From Rhizobium sp. LCM 4573 (lineage in GTDB: Bacteria; Pseudomonadota; Alphaproteobacteria; Rhizobiales; Rhizobiaceae), in the NCBI RefSeq assembly GCF_001854865.1, contig NZ_MDDW01000026.1:297437-303922 (forward strand): a DNA stretch of 6,486 bases, in the 5' to 3' direction. Of this stretch, positions 1 to 5,954 are shown in pieces. The notes beneath the pieces were generated by a model that had not been told where the DNA came from, made no database searches, and saw nothing but the letters and a program-made list of their open reading frames with translations. A program made the translations under genes and the position numbers. Position 1 is the first letter of the stretch. Every line of letters begins with the position of its first letter.

Positions 1-401
1 ATCGCCGAGGTGATGACCGGGGCGAAAAACACCGTGCGGAAGAACACGACACCCCGAAAGGGGCGCGAGAGCGCGAGGGCAAGGGTCAGCGCGAGCGCCA
101 TGTTGAGCGGCACGAGACCAAGCGCGAAGATGACCGAATTGCGCACCACATGCCAGAAATCGGGGTTTTCCAGCAGTGCGTTCTCGAAGTTGGCGAGACC
201 CACGAAGGTGGCCTGCTGAGTCAGCAGGTTCCATTCGGTAAGAGAATAATAGGCCACCGCCAACAGCGGGCCGAGGAAGAAGATGATGAAGCCAATGACG
301 GTCGGGCTGACGAACAGCCACGCCTCCATCATCTCCCTAGCCTTCAGCGTCAGGCGGGACTCCTGCCCGCCTTGCCTGGTGATATGAATGCTATCGGCCA
401 T
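1..401 (-). CDS. ABC transporter permease, CUT1 sugar type (MalF/UgpA-like), N-terminal 133 residues, truncated by window edge
   Basis: Inner-membrane subunit of a carbohydrate ABC importer; with a partner permease it should form the channel that receives solute from the binding protein encoded just upstream. What is visible: a charged cytoplasmic N-terminus (residues 1-25), a first membrane segment at about 28-51 followed by YYSLTEWN, the family signature FVGLANF at 67-73, then a FWHVVRNSV stretch leading into a second membrane segment at about 90-111, and the start of a third after FRTVFFAP (121-128). This order is typical of MalF/UgpA-type permeases. The EAA loop that contacts the ATPase lies beyond the window, so it cannot be checked. 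The ATG at 401 is 11 bases after the stop of the binding-protein gene, so the two are almost certainly cotranscribed; its ribosome site is weak (GGGTCGAAG), which suggests partial translational coupling. Confidence 0.93.
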   Translation of the reverse strand, partial: MADSIHITRQGGQESRLTLKAREMMEAWLFVSPTVIGFIIFFLGPLLAVAYYSLTEWNLLTQQATFVGLANFENALLENPDFWHVVRNSVIFALGLVPLNMALALTLALALSRPFRGVVFFRTVFFAPVITSA

Positions 402-412
402 CTTCGACCCAA

Positions 413-1657
413 TCAGAGCAGCGGCTGGATAGCCGAGCAGATACCCTTGATGGCCTGATCGACATCAGCGTCCGCCTTCCATAGGGCATCGACCCTGGGA
501 GCCATCGCCGCCAGGAGCTGCGGGGCCTTCTCATGGGCCGGATGCACGCGACCATTGGCGATCGCTGCTGCCACGTTCTTCATCATCTCCGGCGATACGA
601 GCTTGTTGCCGTTGATGAAGGCATCAGCCTCCAGCACGCTCTTGCGGGCCGGCGGGAAGAATTGCGCCATGGTCGCGACATTTTCCTTGTTGGTCATGTG
701 CGCTACGAATTTGGCGGCTATCTCCTTATTCTTACCCTGATCGAACACGACGAGCCCGGCCTGGCCGATGACGGGCGATTCACCGCCAGGGCCACTGGGC
801 AGCGGGGCAATGCCCCAGTTGAACCCCGCCTCGGCCATCTTGGAAGCGCGCGAGATCTGGTTCACCGTCATGGCGGAATTGCCGGAGAAATAGTCACCCT
901 GTTCGCCTGGCGGTACGATGGACTTGTCCTTGAAGACCATGTCGTGAAGCTGTTTTATGGCCGCGACGGCTTCCGGCTTGTCGAACCCGCATTCCTCATT
1001 CGACCAGATGTCGCCGCCATAGGCGCGGATCGGCGGCAGGAACGCATGGGTCATGCGCGAGGCATATCCCTCGCCATCCTTGAACTCGAAACCCCATTTG
1101 CCGGGATTGGTCTCCGTCAGCTTCTTGGCGACCTCCTGGAACTTAGCCATGTTCCACTCACCCTTCGCGGCAAGCGCCAGCGGGTCTTCCAGACCTGCTT
1201 TGTCGAACATGTCCTTGTTGTAGTAGATCATGAAGGGCGAGGTGGAGAACGGGATGCCGTAAACCGTTTCGCCCTTTTGCCAGAGGCCCATCGCCGGTTG
1301 CGAGAAATCGGCGAAATCATAGCCCTCCGCGGCCTTCAGCGTCGGGCCGAGATCCATCAGCAGATTAGCGTTCTCGAAGGCGGGAGCCGCATCCTCCATC
1401 ATCCAGGCGATGTCGGGGGGATTGCCGCCAGCCACCTGGAAGGTGAGCTTCTGCGTATAGTCGTTGACCGGCACCGTCTCGAACTTCACGTTCACGTCCG
1501 GATGCTTGGCCTTGAAGCTCTCGGCAATACCGTTCAGCATCTTCAGATGCGCCTCGCTGCCCGTCCAGACGGTCATGCGCAGATCGGTCGCGAGAACGGA
1601 TGTCGTCATCAACAACGTCAAAGCGGATGCTGCGATACCTGTTAGTGCGGCCCTCAT
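413..1657 (-). CDS. ABC transporter extracellular solute-binding protein, family 1 (CUT1 sugar type)
   Basis: Periplasmic receptor that captures a carbohydrate-type ligand and delivers it to the permease encoded next. The 414-residue length is typical of family 1 binding proteins. Residues 1-24 form a signal peptide: basic start, hydrophobic core, and a VLA-TD cleavage site near residue 24, with no lipobox cysteine. The mature protein opens with a strand of the type LRMTVWTG, followed by helix and strand segments (FKAKHPDVNVKFE), the AGGNPPDIAWM segment, and YGIPFSTSPFMIYYNKDMF, all hallmarks of SBP_bac_1 proteins. Two cysteines in the mature part (in NEECGF and KGICSA) could form a disulfide. 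The start is fixed by a strong GGGGAGGA ribosome site and by the signal peptide. The ligand cannot be named from the sequence; the neighbouring enolase-superfamily enzyme and SDR suggest a sugar, sugar acid or glycoside. Confidence 0.95.
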   Translation of the reverse strand: MRAALTGIAASALTLLMTTSVLATDLRMTVWTGSEAHLKMLNGIAESFKAKHPDVNVKFETVPVNDYTQKLTFQVAGGNPPDIAWMMEDAAPAFENANLLMDLGPTLKAAEGYDFADFSQPAMGLWQKGETVYGIPFSTSPFMIYYNKDMFDKAGLEDPLALAAKGEWNMAKFQEVAKKLTETNPGKWGFEFKDGEGYASRMTHAFLPPIRAYGGDIWSNEECGFDKPEAVAAIKQLHDMVFKDKSIVPPGEQGDYFSGNSAMTVNQISRASKMAEAGFNWGIAPLPSGPGGESPVIGQAGLVVFDQGKNKEIAAKFVAHMTNKENVATMAQFFPPARKSVLEADAFINGNKLVSPEMMKNVAAAIANGRVHPAHEKAPQLLAAMAPRVDALWKADADVDQAIKGICSAIQPLL

Positions 1658-1661
1658 GGTT

Positions 1662-1669
1662 TCCTCCCC
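1662..1669 (-). promoter_or_regulatory. Strong ribosome binding site of the solute-binding protein gene
   Basis: On the minus strand GGGGAGGA lies five to six bases before the ATG at 1657. It is the best Shine-Dalgarno match among the minus-strand genes here and fits the need for excess binding protein over the membrane subunits, whose start has only a weak site. Confidence 0.8.
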
Positions 1670-1738
1670 TTTTGGTCGCTGGTCTTGACCTTTGCCGAAT
1701 GAACGCCGCGGGCATCCGCTCGGAAAAGGGCAGTCAAT

Positions 1739-1764
1739 CGCAGAGGTCCCGAAGGCCCTCCGCG
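1739..1764 (-). other. Stable cUUCGg stem-loop in the SDR/binding-protein gap
   Basis: Read on the minus strand, an 11-position stem (CGCGGAGGGCC against GGACCTCTGCG) closes on a TTCG loop with a C-G closing pair, the extra-stable UUCG tetraloop class. There is one G-A mismatch (1756/1747) and one G-T wobble (1761/1742). It lies about 30 bases after the SDR stop and about 80 bases before the binding-protein ATG. No T-run follows directly; a short TTTT comes about 11 bases later. It could be an RNA processing or stability element that raises binding-protein mRNA over the upstream genes, or a leaky terminator. The rest of the gap (1658-1792) shows no convincing promoter: a TTGACT is present on the minus strand but has no good -10 partner. 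Confidence 0.6.
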
Positions 1765-1792
1765 TGTCGTTTTCAGGTCCTCCAGACGCCGC

Positions 1793-2584
1793 TCATTCGG
1801 CGGCTTGCGGAAGAGCGCCGGGCGCATCCCCGATCGACCATCCTCCGTCGACCGGAATGTTTGCACCCGTGATGTAGCCGGCAGCATCGCTGCACAGAAA
1901 AACGAAGGCGCCGACGAGATCCTCGGGCTGGCCCTGTCTGCCAACGGGTATCTTGGCAACGACCGCCCTGCGGAAAACGGGGTCTTCATAACGCGCCGCA
2001 TTGGCCTCGATCTCGATGGCACCCGGCGAGACGACATTCATCGTCACGCCGCGATGGCCGACCTCCCGGGCAATCCCCTGTATGGCGGTCAGTTGGGCCG
2101 CCTTGAGGGAGGCATAGACCACAGTCTCCGCACGCGGACGTGTCGCCATGATGCTGCCGGTTGCCACGACCCGGCCCCAGCCGCGCTCCATCATCGGCGG
2201 AACGAACCGATCCGTCAGCGTGAGGAGCGAGGCGAAATTGGAGGCGACATGCTTGTCGATATGGGCATCGTTCAGCTCCCGCCATGGCAGGCGATGCTCG
2301 ATCGCGGCATTGGCGACCAATATGTCTATCCGCCCGCATTGCTTGAGCACGCCATCCGCGAAAGCCTGCGTCGCCGCGCTATCGGTGAAATCGGCCTCGA
2401 AAACCGGCGTATTTCCGCCGATCATGCGCGCCACATCCCTTGCGCCGCTCTCATTGCCGAAATGGTGGATAACGACGTCCGCGCCGTGTTCGGCAAGACC
2501 GAGCGCGACTGCCCGCCCGATGCCGGAACTGGCGCCGGTCACCAGCGCACGCCGCCCCTGCAATGAGAAGCGCCGCATGGTCAT
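1793..2584 (-). CDS. Short-chain dehydrogenase/reductase (classical SDR)
   Basis: Cytoplasmic NAD(P)-dependent oxidoreductase of 263 residues, the normal size for a classical SDR, probably acting on a hydroxyl or keto group of a sugar-derived intermediate. The Rossmann motif TGASSGIG is at residues 16-23, NAAI at 92-95, and the catalytic tetrad is N116, S144, Y157 and K161 (YASLK). A PG motif (187-188) and a C-terminal PVDGGWS segment complete the family pattern. There is no aspartate at the end of the second strand (VVIHHFGN), which leans toward NADP but does not settle cofactor choice. The start is placed at the ATG at 2584, overlapping the regulator's stop as ATGA; a second in-frame ATG is at 2578. 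The open frame extends upstream to 2731, but that part lies inside the regulator gene and has an arginine-rich, non-SDR composition. The exact substrate is unknown. Confidence 0.93.
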   Translation of the reverse strand: MTMRRFSLQGRRALVTGASSGIGRAVALGLAEHGADVVIHHFGNESGARDVARMIGGNTPVFEADFTDSAATQAFADGVLKQCGRIDILVANAAIEHRLPWRELNDAHIDKHVASNFASLLTLTDRFVPPMMERGWGRVVATGSIMATRPRAETVVYASLKAAQLTAIQGIAREVGHRGVTMNVVSPGAIEIEANAARYEDPVFRRAVVAKIPVGRQGQPEDLVGAFVFLCSDAAGYITGANIPVDGGWSIGDAPGALPQAAE

Positions 2585-3348
2585 GACCGGCCACCCAGCT
2601 TGTCGGCAACCTCCAGCGAGGCGATATCGGCCGCGACGAAGTGCGCGCGGATTTTCTGCTCGGCGAGATCGGCGTCTCCGGCCGCCACCGCATCGTAGAT
2701 CGCCTGGTGCCGGGCGATGGTGGCGCGCCAATCGGCGTCACTGCGATTGGCACGGCGCGAAAACAGCTCCGAGACCTCCCGCTGCACGGAGCGCATCCCC
2801 TCCATTTGCACGCGGATCATGAAATTCCCCGTCGCCATGGCAAGCCCGAGGTGGAACAGAATATCGGCTGCCGTGAACCCCGAAGGCTCATGCAGCGAGG
2901 CGGCCATGTCGGCCAGAGCCTGCCGCATGGTTTCCAAGCCTTGGCTGTCACGACGCTCGGCGGCGAGCCGGGCGATGCCCGTTTCGATGACAAGGCGCAT
3001 CTCGTTGGCTTCCTGAAGGCGCTTGAGGCTCGATCGCACGGCATAGCCATAGATCCTGTCCATCGGCTCGCCGCTCAGCGCCTTGGCGCGTGCAACCTTG
3101 CCCTGCTGAGTGAAGATCAGGCCAGCGGCCGTCAACTGACGCAAGGCTTCGCGCGCAATCGGCTTCGATACCCCGAACTCGCGCGCGATCTCGCCTTCCG
3201 GCGGCAGGGGCTCACCGGGCGAGATGCGACCATCGAACAGTGCGGCGGCAATCGCATCGGAAACCCCGTCCGCAAGCCTGGAAGGGCTTGCGGGTTTGTC
3301 GGTGAATACAGGCTTCCTGTCGGAGTTGTCGGTCATCTCATTCCTCAT
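2581..3348 (-). CDS. GntR-family transcriptional regulator, FadR subfamily (FCD domain)
   Basis: DNA-binding repressor or activator that likely senses a small acid and controls this locus. Residues about 24-90 form the winged helix-turn-helix, including LPPEGEIAREFGVSKPIAREAL and the wing ending in TQQGKVARA. Residues about 110-245 form the all-helical FCD ligand domain, opening with EMRLVIETGIARLAA. The usual FCD metal-site residues are all present: D162 and H166 (DILFH), H214 (RHQAIYDAV) and H236 (IRAHF), so a metal-assisted carboxylate effector is plausible. Two starts compete: ATG 3348 (AGGG eight bases upstream, 255 aa) and ATG 3336 (GAGGA five bases upstream, 251 aa); the second has the better ribosome site. 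The gene overlaps the SDR by 4 bases and heads the minus-strand operon, so it probably regulates its own transcription. It is transcribed away from the dehydratase operon across a shared regulatory gap. Confidence 0.94.
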   Translation of the reverse strand: MRNEMTDNSDRKPVFTDKPASPSRLADGVSDAIAAALFDGRISPGEPLPPEGEIAREFGVSKPIAREALRQLTAAGLIFTQQGKVARAKALSGEPMDRIYGYAVRSSLKRLQEANEMRLVIETGIARLAAERRDSQGLETMRQALADMAASLHEPSGFTAADILFHLGLAMATGNFMIRVQMEGMRSVQREVSELFSRRANRSDADWRATIARHQAIYDAVAAGDADLAEQKIRAHFVAADIASLEVADKLGGRS

Positions 3349-3377
3349 GCTGTAAACCCTATCATGTCGTTTTCAAC

Positions 3378-3404
3378 TTAGCAACTAGGTTTATCAGTTG
3401 CCAA
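3378..3404. promoter_or_regulatory. Candidate GntR operator: 27-bp imperfect inverted repeat
   Basis: TTAGCAACT (3378-3386) and AGTTGCCAA (3396-3404) match as inverted repeats at 8 of 9 positions around a 9-base centre. A further CAACT half-site lies at 3374-3378, 8 bp from the CAACT at 3382-3386, giving two direct copies plus one inverted copy. It sits in the only divergent gap of the locus, next to the gntR gene, and its right arm contains TTGCCAA, which reads as a -35-like box on both strands (TTGCCA plus, TTGGCA minus). Binding there would block both promoters. On the minus strand the best -10 partner is weak (TAAGTT, 18-base spacing). Assignment to this GntR is inference from position and symmetry. 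Confidence 0.6.
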
Positions 3405-3426
3405 GATAACATCCTATCGCTAGAAG
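3398..3426 (+). promoter_or_regulatory. Candidate sigma-70-type promoter of the dehydratase operon
   Basis: TTGCCA (3398-3403, 5 of 6 to TTGACA) is followed after a 17-base spacer by TAGAAG (3421-3426, 4 of 6 to TATAAT). The start point would fall near 3433, leaving a leader of about 45 bases before the ATG at 3479. The -35 box is inside the right arm of the palindrome, fitting repression by the adjacent GntR protein. The gap is visibly more AT-rich than its flanks. Confidence 0.5.
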
Positions 3427-3478
3427 TATCAGACAAGCCGACCAACGGCGAGCAAAACATGGAGCGATAAAAAGCCCG

Positions 3479-4624
3479 ATGGACCCCGCACAGACATCAC
3501 CCAGCGACGCCATCCGCATCACCGACGTGATCGCCCATCCGTTGAGTCAGACGCTTCCCAAGCCGACGGTCACCTCGTGGGGTTCCTATACGACGGTCTC
3601 CATCGTCCTCGTGGAGGTTCGCACCGACGCCGGCCTGGTCGGCGTCGGTGAGACGCTGGCGCGCTTTTCTCCAAAGGCCTATGCCGATCTGATCGAGACA
3701 TCGCTGAAACCGCGGCTCGTCGGCCAGGACCCGCGCAATATCGGCGCATTGTGGCAATCCATGCGCCGGTCGCTCTCGGGACGCGCCGGCGGCATGCTGA
3801 TAGAAGCGATCGCCGGCGTGGATATCGCGCTCTGGGACATCATGGGCAAGGCGGCCGGGCTACCGATCGCCAAGCTTCTCGGCGGCATGGGCCGGGAACG
3901 GGTCGACGTCTACGCAGCGGCGGTGAACTGGGTCGATGACGCCGAGGCCGATCGCGAGCTGGAGCGCTATATCGGCGAGGGTTTCCCACGCATCAAGGTG
4001 AAGATGTCCAACCCGGTGAAGGAGGCTTGCCGCCGCATCGAGCGGCTACGCAACCGGGCCGGCGACGATATCGCACTCTGCGTCGATGCCAACTGGGCGT
4101 ATAATCTGGACCAGGCGATCGAAGTCGGCCGGGCGTTGTCCGCCAACGGCTATTTCTGGTTCGAAGAGCCGCTTGCCCCCGAAAACGAGCAGGGCTACGA
4201 GGAACTGCGCAAGCGCTGCGACGTGCCGCTTGCGGCGGGCGAGAGCAATTTCACTGCAGATCAGGCCCAGCGCCTCGTCGCCAACCGCACCCTTTCCATT
4301 CTTCAGCCGGACGTGGCCCGTGCCGGCGGCATAACCGAAACCCGCCGCATGGCTGATTATGCGGCTTTGCACGACGTCGGCTATGCCCCGCATATCGGCA
4401 TGTCCGGCATCGTCTGCGAAACGGCGAGCGTGCATCTGGCGGCGGCGCTCCCCAACTTCAAGGTCATGGAATGCGAGTGCGACCTCAGCCCCTTCAAGCG
4501 CGAGCTTGCCGATCTGGCACCGGGTTGCCTTCGTCAGAAGGACGGTACCCTCGATGTTCCGGCAGGTCCGGGTCTCGGCATCGAAATCGATTGGGACGCC
4601 GTAAAGCGGCTCCGCACTCAGTGA
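3479..4624 (+). CDS. Enolase-superfamily enzyme, mandelate racemase subgroup (probable acid-sugar dehydratase or epimerase)
   Basis: Mg2+-dependent cytoplasmic enzyme that abstracts a proton alpha to a carboxylate; members of this subgroup dehydrate acid sugars or racemise/epimerise hydroxy acids. The 381-residue length fits. An N-terminal capping domain (about 12-130, ending in DIALWDIMGKAAGLP) precedes the barrel. Catalytic residues are all present: K173-x-K175 (IKVKM); metal ligands D203 (CVDANWAY), E229 (FEEP) and E255 (AAGES); the D278-H305 dyad (LQPDVARAGG and APHIG); and E331 or E333 (MECEC). The Asp-His dyad together with KxK places it in the mandelate racemase subgroup rather than the muconate cycloisomerase subgroup. 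The ribosome site is poor: GGAG lies 14 bases upstream of the ATG. No better in-frame start exists, though family members often begin close to residue 11-13 (AIRITDVIAHP). First gene of the plus-strand operon, divergent from gntR. The substrate cannot be assigned. Confidence 0.93.
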   Translation: MDPAQTSPSDAIRITDVIAHPLSQTLPKPTVTSWGSYTTVSIVLVEVRTDAGLVGVGETLARFSPKAYADLIETSLKPRLVGQDPRNIGALWQSMRRSLSGRAGGMLIEAIAGVDIALWDIMGKAAGLPIAKLLGGMGRERVDVYAAAVNWVDDAEADRELERYIGEGFPRIKVKMSNPVKEACRRIERLRNRAGDDIALCVDANWAYNLDQAIEVGRALSANGYFWFEEPLAPENEQGYEELRKRCDVPLAAGESNFTADQAQRLVANRTLSILQPDVARAGGITETRRMADYAALHDVGYAPHIGMSGIVCETASVHLAAALPNFKVMECECDLSPFKRELADLAPGCLRQKDGTLDVPAGPGLGIEIDWDAVKRLRTQ

Positions 4625-4637
4625 GGTCCAAGAGAAG

Positions 4638-5549
4638 ATGACGACTTTCGCCACCCCAATCGCCGCCGATCTCACCGAAGCCATGCGCCTTGCCATGCTG
4701 CGCGCCGATCCCGCACTCAGCCGTTTCGATCCGCTTCCGCGAATCTTATCCTTCGACGATTTCTCGCGCGGTCATTGCGGCTGGTCGCAGCTTGTCGGCA
4801 ATTACGAGGACAGCCTCGATTCCATGCTGCCGGGTTATGCCCAGCATTCCAGCGCCATGCTTTCGACCCTTGGACATTGGGATGCGGGCTCGCATGGCGG
4901 CATGGATTCCTCCTATGCGCTGAAGATCGCCACCAAGCCGCGGCCAGGCGCTCAGAATGTTGCGATCAAGCGACATACGTTTCGCAAGCGCGGGCCTATC
5001 CGTTTCGAACTCTTCTTCACCTTCAAACCGGAGGCGGCGGAATTGAAGCTCTCCGAAACGGATGTCCGCTCGGTCGGCTTCCTGTTCGATCTGCAATGCG
5101 GAGACCGGGATGGAGATGGCGAACGGGTCATGCCGCATCTGCGCTTCCTGAATGCGCTTGACGGCAAGCACCTGCAGAAATGGCAATACAAGCGCGAGAC
5201 GACGCATTTCACCTCGATCGGCAGCGAGGACAAGACCGTCAGCCATTACCATCTGTCTCCCGACGGCTGGCTGGATCTGCCGAATGGCGATCAGCGGCTC
5301 TGCTACAACGAGATCCCGACCAAGGTGAACTGGAGCTATCTGCGCTTCGATTTCGACCTCGCCTCGATGAAGGCGACCGGGCTGCAATGTAACGACCGCA
5401 GCTTCGATCTATCAGGTTTCGATTCCATCCGCATTCCGGCGATGAAGAACCTCTGGTGCATGCTGAACTTCTGCCTGTTCGCGGAAACGGACGTCGCCAA
5501 GCGCGCCTTCCTCTACGTCGATTCCATCTGCATATCGGGAGATTTCTGA
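4638..5549 (+). CDS. Unrecognised 303-aa protein, probably beta-sandwich (jelly-roll-like)
   Basis: I do not recognise a characterised family. The gene starts 13 bases after the dehydratase stop, with GAGG and AGAGAAG ahead of the ATG, so it is in the same operon. There is no signal peptide or membrane segment; the product should be cytoplasmic. The N-terminal 35 residues look helical. From about residue 37 the protein is dominated by short beta-prone stretches: ILSFDDFSRGHCGW (36-49), YALKIATK (93-100), FELFFTFK (123-130), VGFLFDLQ (146-153), YLRFDFDLASM (234-244) and a last strand FLYVDSICIS (291-300). The opening DDFSRG..GW and the ending LYVDSI resemble the edges of carbohydrate-related jelly-roll domains; this is pattern similarity only. 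Residues 156-161 read DRDGDG, a DxDxDG pattern that can bind calcium. Several histidines and aromatics (H188-H205 region omitted of known motif) give no recognisable catalytic signature. A role in handling the same carbohydrate as its neighbours is inferred from context. Confidence 0.85.
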   Translation: MTTFATPIAADLTEAMRLAMLRADPALSRFDPLPRILSFDDFSRGHCGWSQLVGNYEDSLDSMLPGYAQHSSAMLSTLGHWDAGSHGGMDSSYALKIATKPRPGAQNVAIKRHTFRKRGPIRFELFFTFKPEAAELKLSETDVRSVGFLFDLQCGDRDGDGERVMPHLRFLNALDGKHLQKWQYKRETTHFTSIGSEDKTVSHYHLSPDGWLDLPNGDQRLCYNEIPTKVNWSYLRFDFDLASMKATGLQCNDRSFDLSGFDSIRIPAMKNLWCMLNFCLFAETDVAKRAFLYVDSICISGDF

Positions 5550-5884
5550 TGCTGCCCGAGAACATCACCGCCGTCGTCGCCCGCAATGAGCGCTGGAGCG
5601 GCGAGGCCGCAAGCGAACCTTACGAAGCCGGCTGGGCGCGTGAAGCCATCTTCTTCGTCCGGGCACTGAAGGAGCCCATCGGCACAGCACCGAAAGCCTG
5701 GGTGGAGATCTCGCCGGACGGCATGCACTGGATACCGGAAGGAACCGAATTCGTCATGCCATGCGAGCGGGATGGGATCGCAGCGGCGCGTATCCGGCAT
5801 TTCGGCAACTGGCTGCGCGTTGCCACGCGCTTCGAAGAAGGCGCCGAATGCACCGTTCTGGTGACGGTGCATCTGAAGGCCTGA
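5549..5884 (+). CDS. Unrecognised 111-aa protein, translationally coupled to the 303-aa gene
   Basis: A small protein with no family I can name. Its ATG shares one base with the preceding stop (TGATG), and GGGAG lies seven bases upstream, so its translation is likely coupled to the 303-aa protein and the two may act together or form a complex. The open frame extends upstream to 5456, but that part is inside the previous gene. No signal peptide or membrane helix is seen. The sequence is beta-rich: REAIFFVRAL (31-40), KAWVEISPDGMHW (49-61), NWLRVATRF (87-95) and CTVLVTVHLKA (101-111). The SPDG..W turn and the final strand pattern resemble small beta-sandwich accessory domains, but this is weak. 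The context suggests a role in the same carbohydrate pathway; no catalytic residues can be proposed. Confidence 0.85.
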   Translation: MLPENITAVVARNERWSGEAASEPYEAGWAREAIFFVRALKEPIGTAPKAWVEISPDGMHWIPEGTEFVMPCERDGIAAARIRHFGNWLRVATRFEEGAECTVLVTVHLKA

Positions 5885-5939
5885 TGCACGACAGACGGTC
5901 GGAGGCACGGGCCGCTGCCACCGAAATCTGTCGGCATCA
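5882..5939 (+). terminator. Long hairpin spanning the stop codon at the end of the plus-strand operon
   Basis: TGATGC-A-CGACAGA (5882-5895) pairs with TCTGTCGGCATCA (5927-5939): 13 base pairs with a single bulged A at 5888. The 31-base loop can fold further (CGGT 5896-5899 with ACCG 5920-5923, GGCA 5904-5907 with TGCC 5916-5919). A TTTT run begins seven bases after the stem (5946-5949), so it is at best an imperfect intrinsic terminator for the plus strand; it may instead be a 3' stability structure. It includes the TGA stop of the 111-aa gene and fills the gap before the convergent toxin gene, whose stop is at 5955. Confidence 0.55.
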
Positions 5940-5954
5940 CTCCCATTTTGGCTC

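Noticed and set aside
533..1645. A 370-codon open frame on the plus strand opposite the solute-binding protein gene
   Set aside because: It is wholly antisense to a gene with a signal peptide, family motifs and a strong ribosome site. The translation is rich in R, H and L with no domain, as expected from the complement of a GC-rich gene.
1654..2037. A 127-codon minus-strand frame bridging the SDR and binding-protein genes
   Set aside because: It runs out of frame through the SDR 3' end and the hairpin gap; R/S/P-rich with no motif, and it would stop just inside the binding-protein start.
2585..2731. N-terminal extension of the SDR to an ATG at 2731
   Set aside because: The extra 49 residues lie inside the GntR gene, are arginine-rich and come before the normal SDR N-terminus; the ATGA overlap start at 2584 gives the standard length.
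1765..3375. An 11-base exact repeat, TGTCGTTTTCA, at 1765-1775 and 3365-3375, in the two noncoding gaps upstream of minus-strand genes
   Set aside because: About ten chance 11-base matches are expected in a window of this size counting both strands, the flanks do not align, and the copies sit at very different distances from the downstream starts.
2641..3381. A 246-codon plus-strand frame opposite gntR
   Set aside because: It is the complement of a clear GntR/FCD gene and its composition is typical of an antisense shadow frame.
4046..4696. A 216-codon minus-strand frame opposite the dehydratase gene
   Set aside because: It is antisense to conserved catalytic segments of the enolase-superfamily gene, with no recognisable domain or ribosome site.
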